The notes below the pieces were generated by a model. It searched no databases, had not been told where the DNA came from, and was given only the letters and a program-made list of their open reading frames with translations. Position numbers and translations under genes: made by a program. This document shows positions 21,728 to 31,295 of a DNA stretch of 46,190 nucleotides, one piece after another. Source of the DNA: Bacteroidaceae bacterium. Its GTDB lineage: Bacteria > Bacteroidota > Bacteroidia > Bacteroidales > Bacteroidaceae. Positions within the stretch are counted from its first letter, which is position 1. Each line of letters starts with the position of its first letter. Location: the NCBI GenBank assembly GCA_017469525.1, contig JAFUGG010000023.1, positions 1-46,190 of the forward strand. Reading direction: 5' to 3'.

Positions 21728-24178
21728 ATGGCAGAATACGTTGCTAATGATGAGTTGCAGAGGGAAGAGGAATCAAGTGGTTTTACTCTTTCTGCGATAT
21801 GGAACATTGTAGTCCTCAACTGGCAGTGGATAGCTCTTTCCACTATCGTTGCTTTGTTTTTAGCCTTCTGCTACCTTCGCTATACGCGGCCGGTTTATAC
21901 GTCGGCTATGAAGGTGCTGATTAAGGACGATGAAGGCAAGAAATGGGGCAGGGGAGGACAGATGAATCTGGACGAGATGGGTCTCATTTCGAACAGTAAT
22001 GGTTTCGACAATGAGTTGGAGATTCTGACCAGTACTAATGTCAACAGCCGTGTCGTGAAGTCTTTGAAGCTTTATGTGAGCTATGCCATTGAGGGCAAGA
22101 TACGTAAGATGGAGCAGTACCAGAGTAATCCCATCATTGTTGACATGCCTCAGCATCAGCTGGCGGTGTTGCGTACGCCTGTCGAGATGGAGATGACGAA
22201 GTCCGGCAAGGGACTGCATGTGAAGGGCAAGGTGAAGATGTCGGGACAGAGCGACCCCGTAACCTTCGAGCATGACATTCAGAAGCTGCCCGGCAGCATC
22301 AATACTCCGATGGGTGTCATCATCTTCCAGCAGAATCCTGGCACGAAGTGGAAGGACGAGACTCTCTATGCCACGATACTCCCCATCGACGTGGCCGCCC
22401 GTCTCTACAGAGCCAAGCTTACGGCTGGCGCAACGAGCAAGTTCACTACTGTGGCACGCATCTCTTTTACTGACACGCAGGTGGGCCGTTCGATTGACTA
22501 CCTGAATGAGTTGCTCAAGTCTTATAATGATGATGCCAACGAGGACAAGAACGAGGTGGCCATGAAGACTGAGGAGTTCATCAAGGAGCGTATCGATGCC
22601 ATCCGGGGCGAGTTGGATGTCACGGAGGGCGAGCTTGAACAGTACAAGAAGAGCAATGAGCTCATCAACCTCACTAATGATGCCACGACGGCTCTTTCCA
22701 GTACGACGGAGTATCAGAAGAAGCAGGTTGAGTTCGAGACGCAGCTGAACCTCATCAATGCTTTGGTCAACTATGTGAACAACCCTGCCAATGCCATGCA
22801 GGTCATTCCTGCCAACTTGGGCCTGGCAGATGCCAACCTGAATGCCACCATCGCCAAGTACAATGATGCCGTGCTGAACAGGAACCGCCTGCTGAAGTCT
22901 TCCGGCGAGGACAATTCCGTGGTGCAGCGCCTGACAGCCCAGATTGAGGAGATGTGGCCTTCCATCAGGATGAGCCTCGAAGCCATACGCAATGATGTGA
23001 TGACGCAGAAGGCGAGTGCCGACAACCAGTACCGGATGTTCAGCAACCGCATTAGCAGTACGCCGACGCAGGAGCGTGCGCTGACCAACATGAGCCGCCA
23101 GCAGGAGATAAAGGCCAACCTTTACCTGATGCTTCTTCAGAAGCGCGAGGAGAACTACATCTCCCTGGCCAGCACGGCAGCCAAGGCTCGCATCATCGAT
23201 GCGCCGCAGTATATGGGCAAGGTCTCTCCCAAGACGAACATCATCTGGCTGATTGCCTTGTTGCTCGGCATAGGTTTGCCCATCGGCATCTTGTACCTGA
23301 TGAGCCTGCTGCGCTTCCGTATCGAGGGTAGGGAAGACGTCGAGAAGCTGACGAAGATAAGCATTCTGGCCGATATCCCCCTGGCGGAGAAGGGTGTCGA
23401 CGGTGAGAAGGCCCTTGTGGTCCGCGAGAATACCAACAACTCCATGGAGGAGGCTTTCCGTGGTCTTCGCACCAATCTGCGCTTCATCCTCGAGGGGGAT
23501 GAGAAAGTCATCCTGTGCTCGAGCTGCATCCCAGGCGAGGGCAAGACGTTTGTCTGCACGAACCTGGCCATGTCGCTGGCTTTGATGGGCAAGAAGGTAG
23601 TCGTTGTGGGTCTGGACATCCGCAAGCCGCGTCTGGTGAAACTCTTTAACATTCCGGCCGAGAAGAAGGGCATCACGTCATTCCTCTCTGGCAACGACAC
23701 TACGTTTGAGAAGCTCGACGAGCAGATTGTCCATGGTGTGGTCAATCCGAACCTCGACGTCCTGCCTGCCGGCATCATTCCTCCCAACCCGGGCGAACTC
23801 ATCTCGCGCGAGCAACTCGACAGGGCCGTGGAGCTTCTCAAAGAGCATTACGACTATGTCCTGCTCGACACACCGCCCGTGGGTCTGGTGAGCGACACGC
23901 TTTCCATCGCCCGTGTGGCAGATATGAGTCTCTTTGTCTGCCGTGCCGACTACAGCCCCCGTGCCAACTTCGAACTCATCAACAGCTTCAGGGACGAGAA
24001 CAAGATGCCAAAAATTAGCCTCGTGCTCAACGCTATCGACATGCGCAAGAAGAAGTACGGCTACTATTATGGCTATGGCAAATATGGCAAGTATGGCTAT
24101 GGCACGGGCCGCTACGGGCACTATGGCATCTACGGCGAGTATGGCTCGCAGAAGCAGAGGGAACATACAGAGAAATAA
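21728..24178 (+). CDS. Polysaccharide co-polymerase / tyrosine autokinase (Wzc-like BY-kinase)
   Basis: An 816-residue inner-membrane protein that sets chain length and export of capsule or exopolysaccharide. Order: Wzz-type domain with first membrane helix (about 30-50), periplasmic coiled coil (about 270-470), second membrane helix (about 500-525), then the cytoplasmic BY-kinase. Walker A is CIPGEGKTF (about 599-607), Walker A' VVGLDIRKPR, and Walker B YVLLDTPPVGLVSD (about 710). The C-terminal tail (about 775-810) is packed with tyrosines in YG repeats, the usual autophosphorylation cluster. Walker A' has GLD where many members have DAD; the key Asp is kept. Divergent from the sugar transferase, with no other polysaccharide genes here. 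Confidence 0.93.
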   Translation: MAEYVANDELQREEESSGFTLSAIWNIVVLNWQWIALSTIVALFLAFCYLRYTRPVYTSAMKVLIKDDEGKKWGRGGQMNLDEMGLISNSNGFDNELEILTSTNVNSRVVKSLKLYVSYAIEGKIRKMEQYQSNPIIVDMPQHQLAVLRTPVEMEMTKSGKGLHVKGKVKMSGQSDPVTFEHDIQKLPGSINTPMGVIIFQQNPGTKWKDETLYATILPIDVAARLYRAKLTAGATSKFTTVARISFTDTQVGRSIDYLNELLKSYNDDANEDKNEVAMKTEEFIKERIDAIRGELDVTEGELEQYKKSNELINLTNDATTALSSTTEYQKKQVEFETQLNLINALVNYVNNPANAMQVIPANLGLADANLNATIAKYNDAVLNRNRLLKSSGEDNSVVQRLTAQIEEMWPSIRMSLEAIRNDVMTQKASADNQYRMFSNRISSTPTQERALTNMSRQQEIKANLYLMLLQKREENYISLASTAAKARIIDAPQYMGKVSPKTNIIWLIALLLGIGLPIGILYLMSLLRFRIEGREDVEKLTKISILADIPLAEKGVDGEKALVVRENTNNSMEEAFRGLRTNLRFILEGDEKVILCSSCIPGEGKTFVCTNLAMSLALMGKKVVVVGLDIRKPRLVKLFNIPAEKKGITSFLSGNDTTFEKLDEQIVHGVVNPNLDVLPAGIIPPNPGELISREQLDRAVELLKEHYDYVLLDTPPVGLVSDTLSIARVADMSLFVCRADYSPRANFELINSFRDENKMPKISLVLNAIDMRKKKYGYYYGYGKYGKYGYGTGRYGHYGIYGEYGSQKQREHTEK

Positions 24179-24195
24179 AGGAATGTTAAAAACCC

Positions 24196-24371
24196 GGTGT
24201 GCCGCGTCGGGCAATTCGACGTGCCGGGTTTGCAATATCGGCGTGCCGAGTTTTCAAACGCGGCACGCCGATATTTTTCAAGACCTATACCTCTTCGTGC
24301 AAAGAGGTACTCCTTTTTGCCCAAAGACCTATACCTTTTAGCTCAAAGAGGTATAGGTCTTTTTTGCATAG
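24196..24371. repeat. 22-bp tandem array of eight units from two sequence families
   Basis: Units begin at 24196, 24218, 24240, 24262, 24284, 24306, 24328 and 24350. Heads in order: GGTGTGCC, GACGTGCC, GGCGTGCC, GGCACGCC, CCTATACC, GGTACTCC, CCTATACC, GGTATAGG. The first four belong to the GC-rich family seen in tamL and the last four to the family at 3491-3556, yet the 22-bp phase runs through the join. This fills most of the 218 bp between the convergent BY-kinase and ThiD-like genes. The last two units can form a hairpin ending in a T run and might also serve as a terminator. Confidence 0.93.
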
Positions 24372-24396
24372 GGAAAGCGTGTGCGGTAAGACGTCG

Positions 24397-25164
24397 TTAT
24401 AAGCCAGTGCTGATGTAGTATCGGGGGCCAGCCAGGAAGTAGCTCATGTATGCCTCGGCCCGCTCGACGGCTGTGGCCAGGTCGTCGCCTTTGGCCAGAT
24501 GCGTGGCGATGGCGCTGGCAAGGGTATCGCCCGTGCCGTTGCGGTCGTCCAGTAGGAGCTTCTTCTTCGGATGCGGAGTGAGCGTCCCGCTCACGGCATC
24601 GTAGAGATAGTCCACCAGGTATTTGCCCTCCTCCACACTCTTCACCAGCACGCTGCACCCCCACTGGGCCAGCTTCCTGAGGTCGCCCTCGGGGTCCGTT
24701 ATCCTGTGCCCCAGCAGGAACTCCGCCTCGCGGACATTGGGCGTGATGAGCGTTGCCAGCGGGAAGAGCTCGTTCTTGTAGGCCGCAATCGCCGCGTCGC
24801 TCACCAGCTGCTCGCCTGCAAAGTTCACGATGACAGGGTCGATGAGGATGGGCTGACGGCTGTAGCGTCGCAGCACACCGGCTACTGCACGGATAATCTC
24901 CTCCGTGGGCAGGATGCCTGTCTTGATGCAGTCGGCACCCACGGTGCTCAGAAAAGACTCCGCCTGAGAGACAATCAGCTCCACAGGCAGGTGATGGATG
25001 CCCTTGATGCGGTTCACGTCCTCGTCCACGATACACGTCAGGGCAGCCGCAGCCCACCCCTCGCATCGCGTGATGGCCTTGATGTCTGCCTGAACGCCGG
25101 CACTGCCCAGCGGTTCGCTCCCCGCAATGAGGAAAACCTTGCCCGTATTTATCTTTTTTTCCAT
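24397..25164 (-). CDS. ThiD/PdxK-like kinase (phosphomethylpyrimidine or pyridoxal kinase family)
   Basis: A 255-residue ribokinase-fold protein: IAGSEPLGSAGVQADIKAIT at the N-terminus (family pattern GSDSSGGAGIQADIK), KTGILPTEE, ILIDPVIVN, LITPNVREAEFLLG, and the anion hole NGTGDTLASAIA. The family phosphorylates hydroxymethylpyrimidine (thiamin synthesis) or pyridoxal. Classical ThiD has GTGC with a catalytic Cys; this protein has GTGD as in PdxK and PfkB kinases, so I leave the substrate open. The start is ATG 25164, because the ATG at 25176 lies inside the -7 box at 25174-25181. The resulting leader is only a few bases. No thiamin genes or riboswitch are nearby. Confidence 0.8.
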   Translation of the reverse strand: MEKKINTGKVFLIAGSEPLGSAGVQADIKAITRCEGWAAAALTCIVDEDVNRIKGIHHLPVELIVSQAESFLSTVGADCIKTGILPTEEIIRAVAGVLRRYSRQPILIDPVIVNFAGEQLVSDAAIAAYKNELFPLATLITPNVREAEFLLGHRITDPEGDLRKLAQWGCSVLVKSVEEGKYLVDYLYDAVSGTLTPHPKKKLLLDDRNGTGDTLASAIATHLAKGDDLATAVERAEAYMSYFLAGPRYYISTGL

Positions 25165-25173
25165 AACAGGGCA

Positions 25174-25181
25174 CAAAGTTA
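25174..25181 (-). promoter_or_regulatory. Bacteroidetes -7 box for the ThiD-like gene
   Basis: TAACTTTG on the minus strand, ending 9 bp before ATG 25164, so the mRNA may be nearly leaderless. Confidence 0.6.
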
Positions 25182-25215
25182 CGCCGAATATAGTGAAGAA
25201 TCAAAAAAAAAGTAA

Positions 25216-25223
25216 TAAATTTG
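25216..25223 (+). promoter_or_regulatory. Bacteroidetes -7 box for the M6 protease gene
   Basis: TAAATTTG, a full TAnnTTTG match, 55 bp before ATG 25279. Confidence 0.6.
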
Positions 25224-25278
25224 CAACTCCTAAGCAAAATATGCACTTCCAAGGAATAGTTATTACATTAATATATAT

Positions 25279-27552
25279 ATGAAAAGAAACCTGAAAATAC
25301 TCCTTTTTGCACTCCTGTGCTGCTTAACCGTCAATGCACAACCCTTGGCCCGCAGAGCCCCAGGTGCATACAGACATCACACACAACGCCTGCCTGGCGT
25401 CAACGAACGCCGTCTGGCACGTCTCGAAAAGATGCGCCAAGCCAACATCGCCCGCCGTCACCGGCAGGGACCGTGGCGTGCCAATACACTCACAGAGACC
25501 AAGAAAGGACTCGTCTTGCTTGTCGAGTTCTCCGGCCTCTCCATGAAGAGCGGCGCTGCCACCGAATGGCAGAAACGCTTCAACCAGCAGGGCTACTCGC
25601 AGTACGACCATGTTGGCTCCGTCCGGGACTTCTTCTCTGAGCAAAGCTACGGGCAGCTCCTGATAGACTTCGACGTAGTGGGGCCTCTCAAGCTCTCCAA
25701 GACGCAAAGCTACTATGGCACGGCTCCCAACGACGATTTAGACGACCGTGCGGCCGAGATGGTCATCGAAGCGCTTGAGCTTGCTGACCCGCAAGTCAAC
25801 TATGCCGACTATGACTGGGACGACGACGGATGGGTGGACCAGGTCTATGTCATTTATGCCGGACAGACAGAGTACGGCGTACAAGGCTACATCTGGCCAC
25901 ACGAGTGGAGCCTCAGTGGTGCCAAGTACTATGGAAACGGCTCCGGCTATCAGAATATGGATGGCGTCGGCATCGACACCTACGCTGTGTCCAACGAACT
26001 GGCAGACGAAACGACACTCGAAGGCATAGGCACGGCATGTCACGAATTCAGCCATTGCCTGGGATACCCAGACTTCTACGATGTTGAGTATAGTGGCGGA
26101 ACGGCTGCACAATACTGGGACGTGATGGACGGAGGCAGCTACAACGGACCCCAGTACATAGGAGAAGTGCCCTCGCCATTCACCGCCTACGAGCGCTGGA
26201 CGGCAGGATGGATCGACCTCATCCCGCTCTCAGAACCTTGCAAAGTCAATGACATGCCTGCCATCAACGAGGAAGGCGTGGCATACATCATCACGAACTC
26301 CGGCAATGCCAACGAATATTACATCCTCGAGAACCGCCAGCAAGTGACCTTCGGCACGTGCAACGGCGGCCACGGACTCATGCTTTGGCACATCGATTAC
26401 AGCAAGACGGCATGGGAAAACAACGAAGTCAACGCCGTCAAAAGCCATCAGCGCATGACCTTCCTCCCTGCCGACGGACAGGTCGGAGTGCTCAGCGGTT
26501 CCGCAGACGAAGGATACTACTACGACATAACCGCTGAAGACGAAGCCGGAGACCCATACCCCGGCAGACAGAACGTCACCGAGGTTAAGCCCCTCACATG
26601 GTTCACCGCTGAAAGCAAAGGCACAAAGACGCATCCCAATCTCATAAAGCAGATAGCCGAGACTGCCGACGGAAAGATAAGCTTCGTCTATGGCGACTAC
26701 TCTCCCATCGACACACCCGAAGTCACCGAGCCTACAGATGTCTCGCCAGACTACTTCACTGCCAACTGGCTTCCCGTGGAAGGTGCCACCAGCTACACGT
26801 TGCAAGTCAAGACATCCAACGGTGAGGCAGAGCCGACAGTCCTGCTCGAAGAAGACTTCTCTGGCTTCAGCAGCGTTAAGGACAATGTAGAGGTGAAAAA
26901 CATGGATACCTATGCAAAGGCACAAGGGTGGACGGCTACCACAACCTATGGCACAGGCGATGCTGCCATCCGCGTCACATCAAGCAAAAAGTTAGGCAGT
27001 GTCACCACCCCCGCCTTGACCAGCGAGACAGGAGAACTGGTGCTCGAGTTCGATGCCTCATATTATGGCACCGATGGCAGCAGCATCGTGGTCTCTGTCC
27101 TGAACGGTACGACGACCGTTGCTCAGGAGACAGTTCCCGTAACCTCAGAGCGCGCCACCTACACCCTCGCCTTCAGCAATGTTCCGTCCGGCTGCAAGGT
27201 GAAGTTCGCCTCCACAGCAGCCAAGAAGCGCTTCTATCTCTATAATGTAAAGATTCTGGACTCGGCAAACGCTGCAATCAAACCTGTCACTTACGAAGGC
27301 CTGACCACCACCTCCTACACCGTAGAACTGGATGGCGCAGAGACATGCAGCTATCGTGTACAGGCCGTCAGCAGTGATGGCACGTCCGCATGGTCTGAAT
27401 GGATGGATGTTGACATAGCATCTCCTATATCCGAAATATCAGGAAACGCCGTTCAGAAGGGAACAATCTACGACTTGTCAGGTCGCCGCTTGCAGCAATT
27501 GCCACGACAGAATTTCTATATACTCGACGGCAAAGTTCATCTGAATCGTTAG
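25279..27552 (+). CDS. Secreted M6-family metalloprotease (immune-inhibitor-A-like)
   Basis: A 757-residue secreted zinc protease. Signal peptide about 1-20 (FALLCCLTVNA). A propeptide rich in Arg follows, then the catalytic domain (about 75-480) with HEFSHCLGYPD (255-265): zinc ligands His255 and His259, catalytic Glu256. DYDWDDDGWVDQVYVIYAG, typical of the family, lies just before it, and VMDGGSYNG after. The C-terminal part has a fibronectin-III-like stretch (about 480-505), a jelly-roll-like region, a second FnIII-like stretch, and an ending of the form IYDLSGRRLQQL, FYILDGKVHLNR. That ending resembles the short C-terminal motif common on secreted Prevotella proteins, often linked to type IX secretion. 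It lies directly upstream of the SusCD locus and might supply peptides to it. A strong terminator separates them. Confidence 0.92.
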   Translation: MKRNLKILLFALLCCLTVNAQPLARRAPGAYRHHTQRLPGVNERRLARLEKMRQANIARRHRQGPWRANTLTETKKGLVLLVEFSGLSMKSGAATEWQKRFNQQGYSQYDHVGSVRDFFSEQSYGQLLIDFDVVGPLKLSKTQSYYGTAPNDDLDDRAAEMVIEALELADPQVNYADYDWDDDGWVDQVYVIYAGQTEYGVQGYIWPHEWSLSGAKYYGNGSGYQNMDGVGIDTYAVSNELADETTLEGIGTACHEFSHCLGYPDFYDVEYSGGTAAQYWDVMDGGSYNGPQYIGEVPSPFTAYERWTAGWIDLIPLSEPCKVNDMPAINEEGVAYIITNSGNANEYYILENRQQVTFGTCNGGHGLMLWHIDYSKTAWENNEVNAVKSHQRMTFLPADGQVGVLSGSADEGYYYDITAEDEAGDPYPGRQNVTEVKPLTWFTAESKGTKTHPNLIKQIAETADGKISFVYGDYSPIDTPEVTEPTDVSPDYFTANWLPVEGATSYTLQVKTSNGEAEPTVLLEEDFSGFSSVKDNVEVKNMDTYAKAQGWTATTTYGTGDAAIRVTSSKKLGSVTTPALTSETGELVLEFDASYYGTDGSSIVVSVLNGTTTVAQETVPVTSERATYTLAFSNVPSGCKVKFASTAAKKRFYLYNVKILDSANAAIKPVTYEGLTTTSYTVELDGAETCSYRVQAVSSDGTSAWSEWMDVDIASPISEISGNAVQKGTIYDLSGRRLQQLPRQNFYILDGKVHLNR

Positions 27553-27578
27553 GCTTTTCCGACATATACATAATGTCA

Positions 27579-27622
27579 AATGGTGGCACAGTTTCCGATG
27601 GGCTGTGCCACCATTCTTTTTC
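27579..27622 (+). terminator. Intrinsic terminator after the M6 protease gene
   Basis: A 13-bp perfect stem AATGGTGGCACAG / CTGTGCCACCATT with an 11-base loop, followed by CTTTTTCTTT. Confidence 0.93.
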
Positions 27623-27677
27623 TTTGCAAATCCCCTGAGTGATTGATGCGATATGTAAAGAAGAGCATCCCCAGTCT

Positions 27678-27765
27678 TCTCACGAGAGAAGCCCAGTACT
27701 CTCATGAGAAAACTCCAGTACTCTCCAGTGAAAACTCCAGTACTCACACGAGAGTACTGGAAAGT
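27678..27765. repeat. 22-bp tandem array (4 units)
   Basis: Units begin at 27678, 27700, 27722 and 27744. Heads CTCACGAG, CTCATGAG (perfect palindrome), CTCCAGTG and CACACGAG. Tails contain AAAACTCCAGTACT in units two and three. The exact period is kept although unit three has lost its dyad. Confidence 0.92.
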
Positions 27766-27983
27766 TCACTCAACCTATACTATCTTATATATATAATAAG
27801 AAACCTCTCCAATAAGGGCGAATTGAGCCCCCTTTTGTGAAAGCACACATTTCTTGGGCTGAAATGAGGTATTTTCCCTTGAAATGTCGCCGCCGATTGA
27901 ATAAAATTAACCATATTCTGTTAAATAACCTTAAATTAGCCCTGTTTATCCTTGCAATATGTTTCGTTTCGTTTAAAAAAATG

Positions 27984-27991
27984 TAAATTTG
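27984..27991 (+). promoter_or_regulatory. Bacteroidetes -7 box for the FAS1/SusCD locus
   Basis: TAAATTTG, a full TAnnTTTG match, 64 bp before ATG 28056. The only box I found for the six-gene run. Confidence 0.65.
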
Positions 27992-28055
27992 CTCTGTTCA
28001 GTGCGTATAACAGCACCAAAAAGGACGAAAAATAACAAAAAACTAAAATAAAACA

Positions 28056-31000
28056 ATGCGTATGACAAACCGTTTTAGCAAATGGCGCAGACATTCCTCA
28101 CGAGTGGTATGTCTGCTGACACTTTGCGGGTTGATGTATGCTTGTAAGGATGAGTTCATTCTGGACGATGAGAAACCCAGTTGGCTCAGCTCAAGCGTAT
28201 ATTCAAGCCTGGAACAAAAAGGGAATTTCAGAACGTATCTGAGATTGTTGGCCGACAAAGATGTTAATCCAGAGGGAGTCCGTCCGCTGACAGATGTGTT
28301 GAACCAGACAGGTTCGAAGACAGTGTTCGTGGCGGACGACGACGCTTGGGATGCCTTCTTTAAAGCCAATGCCCTGCTGCCCGAGAGTAACCCCTGGCAT
28401 TATGCTACAAGTTATGAAAACCTGAGCCCCTCTCAGAAGAAGCTGTTGATTCATACCAGTATGCTCAACAATGCCATCGTGATGGAAAACCTGGCAAGTA
28501 GCGAGTCCTCTGGAACAGATTCTCCTACCCGCGGAGAATACATGCGTCGCTATACCGACGTCAATGTGACAGACTCAATCACTTATGTGGCTTCGGCAGA
28601 CCTGCCATTCAGCTATTCTCCCAATGAAAAGGACTATTGGGAACGCTTCCGTGAGGAAAATGGCGGACACGGCATCTACCTGGCTATGGACTCCACACCT
28701 TCCATGATGCTGCACTTCACATCGGAGCACATGACACGCAACATCATCACCGACGAAGACTTTAGCTACTTCATGGGCCGCCCCAGAAGTACTAGCGACG
28801 TGCACATCTACAATGCACTCCTGAAGGAGAAGGATGGCGTCTGCGAGAATGGTTATGTCAATGTTACGGAAAAGCCTCTTTATCCTCTTACTAATATGGC
28901 AGAGGCCATCCGTACCAACGGAAAGACAAGGATATTCAGCCACATCCTCGACCGCTTCAGTGCACCGTTCTATTGCGAGACAATCACTAAAGCATACCGG
29001 ACTCTTTATCCTAACTTCCCGGAAGAAGACTCTATCTTTACCAAGAGATACTTCTCTGCCAACAACTTCTCGGTCAAGGCCGGATACACAACCAGCCTGT
29101 TTGAGCCCGGACCAAGAGGTACCTATCAGGAATACAATCCTTATAAGTTTGACCCTGACAAGATTCCCAGCCTTAAGTTCGACCCGGGATGGAACGGCTA
29201 CTATGATGAAGTGGATGTCCGCAAGGACATGGCTGCCATGTTCGTCCCCAGCGACAACGAAATGTGGCATTATTTCAGAGGTACAGGTTCCGAGCTCATC
29301 CGCGTGTACTATGCACACGAAGGTGAAGGCGACAAGCAGATTCCCTATGTTGAGGCTACAACGGAAGACGAGCTGTTCAGACAAATCGACTGCATCCCCG
29401 TCGGTGTACTCGACGCACTGGTCAAGAACCTCATGCACCGCTCATTTGTACAGTCTGTTCCCAGCAAATGGAACAAACTTACGGATGATGCTATGGAAAG
29501 CCTGTTCGGCGACGATGACCTGGACATCGTGAAGAGTTTGATAGACACCTGCCTGCTCTGCAGCAACGGCGTAGTCTATGTGATGGACATGACGCCCGTG
29601 CCCGCTGACTACAGGTCGGTTGCAGCGCCTGCTTATATAGGTAGTACTACTAATGGTATTATGAAGGAAGCCATCTATGCCGGCTATGACCCCAAGAAGA
29701 CTGACTTCATGAACCTGAACTACTACGCTTACCTCAAGGCCATGCGCAGCAGATTCACATTCCTGCTGCCCAGCGACAGCGCACTGGCTTACTACTATGA
29801 CCCCGCCAGCATGAAGAGCCGTACACCTCGTGTCACGGTATTCGAGCACCAGTCTGGCAATCCTCCTGTGAAGATGACGTTCTACAACTATAACTGTCCT
29901 TATAACGCAAAGGCCAAGGAAGATGTGGGAACCATAGGAGCACGAATACTGGGCTCCAACCAGTATGACAATACTGAGGTCAGCAACCGTCTGAAAGACA
30001 TTCTGGAAAGTCATACTATCGTGCACGACGAAACCAATCCTATGACAAGAGACCTGCAGAAGTTCTTCGGCGTTGACGAGTCACAACCTCTTGATGAGTA
30101 TTACCTCTCGAAGAATGGTAATGCAGTGAAGGTTGTTCGCGAAATGCGACTGAATCAAGACGGGGAGCTGGTACCTACTGTTGTTGCAGTGAAGGGCGGC
30201 TTCCAACTCGAGAACGAACGTATGGGCATAGTAAGTGAAACCCCGGGCGTAACATCGTGCGCAATATCCAAGTGGTATTATGGCGGTAACACGGGTAATG
30301 GTGACACGTACGTCCTCAAGGCTCCTCTTGTGCCCACTTATCGCAGTGTATATAGCATCTTCACAAATGATGCTGACCAGCACAAGCTTGACGGAGACGG
30401 CTTCGGCGGTGAGACTCCTTACAGCGAATTCTACAAATTGTGTCAGTCAGACGGCTATGATACCGAGATTATGGGCTGCGGACTCGTCGACAAGAGTCTT
30501 ACTGACAGCCAGAAGAAGTCCGCTCTCAAGAAGTTCAAAATCTTTATCGACGACAAGGGACTGGACTACAATGTGCAGTTCTTCAACAACTACCGCTATA
30601 CCGTCTTCGTACCTTCCAACGAGTCCGTACTCGATGCTATCGACCACGGCCTGCCAACATGGGAAGATATCTACGAAGACTACCACAGCCATTGCAAACA
30701 GGAAATGGATGAGGTAACAGATGACGAGGGCAATGTAACACTCGTGCCGGTGACAAACGAAGACGGTGAACCAGTTTACACTAACGAACTTGCTACCTAT
30801 GCCGACAGTGTACGTATTGCAGCCAAGATTACTTATCTGACGAATTTCGTACGCTACCATTTCGCTGATAACTCAGTCTTTGCCGACAAGACGGAACTCA
30901 AGCCTAACGAAATGATAACTTCCAGCTACGATAAGGAACTGGAGCTCTTCTGTAAGGTTCATGTGGACCGTATTCCAAGTGGCGATGGCACAGAACTTCG

Positions 31001-31283
31001 TGTCTGCGACGATGTCACATGGAAGAAAAATAACAACAGCATGGGCTCAAATCCCGTCCTGACCATCGGAGAGAAGAATGTACTGGCTCGTGACATCTCT
31101 TGTAACCAGTCGCCTGTCGGTGTGATAATGAAGGGTAAGGTAATCCAGTCTTCCAGTGCAGCTGTAATCCATACAATTGATGGCTATCTGAACCACACGG
31201 AAGTAATTGACGGAGACCATACCAAGACTTGGGAGTCAACCATTAAAGCAAAGAGATATTTACAGAGATACGCTATCCGATAA
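28056..31283 (+). CDS. Large fasciclin (FAS1)-domain surface lipoprotein
   Basis: 1075 residues with a lipoprotein signal ending LMYAC (Cys30). At least four FAS1-like units can be seen by their H1-type segments: SKTVFVADDDAWDAFF (about 87-102), MAAMFVPSDNEMWHYF (about 392), FTFLLPSDSALAYYY (about 567) and YTVFVPSNESVLDAI (about 848). H2-type ends include SNGVVYVMD (about 507) and AAVIHTIDGYL near the C-terminus. FAS1 domains mediate adhesion or ligand binding. Placed 12 bp before a SusC gene, it is most likely a surface-exposed partner of the transporter. Ligand unknown. First gene of the locus, behind the -7 box at 27984. Confidence 0.87.
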   Translation: MRMTNRFSKWRRHSSRVVCLLTLCGLMYACKDEFILDDEKPSWLSSSVYSSLEQKGNFRTYLRLLADKDVNPEGVRPLTDVLNQTGSKTVFVADDDAWDAFFKANALLPESNPWHYATSYENLSPSQKKLLIHTSMLNNAIVMENLASSESSGTDSPTRGEYMRRYTDVNVTDSITYVASADLPFSYSPNEKDYWERFREENGGHGIYLAMDSTPSMMLHFTSEHMTRNIITDEDFSYFMGRPRSTSDVHIYNALLKEKDGVCENGYVNVTEKPLYPLTNMAEAIRTNGKTRIFSHILDRFSAPFYCETITKAYRTLYPNFPEEDSIFTKRYFSANNFSVKAGYTTSLFEPGPRGTYQEYNPYKFDPDKIPSLKFDPGWNGYYDEVDVRKDMAAMFVPSDNEMWHYFRGTGSELIRVYYAHEGEGDKQIPYVEATTEDELFRQIDCIPVGVLDALVKNLMHRSFVQSVPSKWNKLTDDAMESLFGDDDLDIVKSLIDTCLLCSNGVVYVMDMTPVPADYRSVAAPAYIGSTTNGIMKEAIYAGYDPKKTDFMNLNYYAYLKAMRSRFTFLLPSDSALAYYYDPASMKSRTPRVTVFEHQSGNPPVKMTFYNYNCPYNAKAKEDVGTIGARILGSNQYDNTEVSNRLKDILESHTIVHDETNPMTRDLQKFFGVDESQPLDEYYLSKNGNAVKVVREMRLNQDGELVPTVVAVKGGFQLENERMGIVSETPGVTSCAISKWYYGGNTGNGDTYVLKAPLVPTYRSVYSIFTNDADQHKLDGDGFGGETPYSEFYKLCQSDGYDTEIMGCGLVDKSLTDSQKKSALKKFKIFIDDKGLDYNVQFFNNYRYTVFVPSNESVLDAIDHGLPTWEDIYEDYHSHCKQEMDEVTDDEGNVTLVPVTNEDGEPVYTNELATYADSVRIAAKITYLTNFVRYHFADNSVFADKTELKPNEMITSSYDKELELFCKVHVDRIPSGDGTELRVCDDVTWKKNNNSMGSNPVLTIGEKNVLARDISCNQSPVGVIMKGKVIQSSSAAVIHTIDGYLNHTEVIDGDHTKTWESTIKAKRYLQRYAIR

Positions 31284-31295
31284 AATCATCCAACT

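Larger units (their letters stand above)
27553..28055. other. Gene-free interval upstream of the SusCD locus
   Basis: Contains the M6 terminator, a 22-bp array (27678-27765), an AT-rich stretch with a weak hairpin (27813-27838, AAGGGC / GCCCCCTTTT), a region with no feature I can name (27840-27980), and the -7 box at 27984-27991 with an A-rich leader of about 60 bases. Confidence 0.75.

Noticed and set aside
25165..25278. TPP riboswitch upstream of the ThiD-like gene
   Set aside because: The leader is only a few bases if the -7 box is correct, and no thi-box motif (CTGAGA...ACCTGA) was seen.
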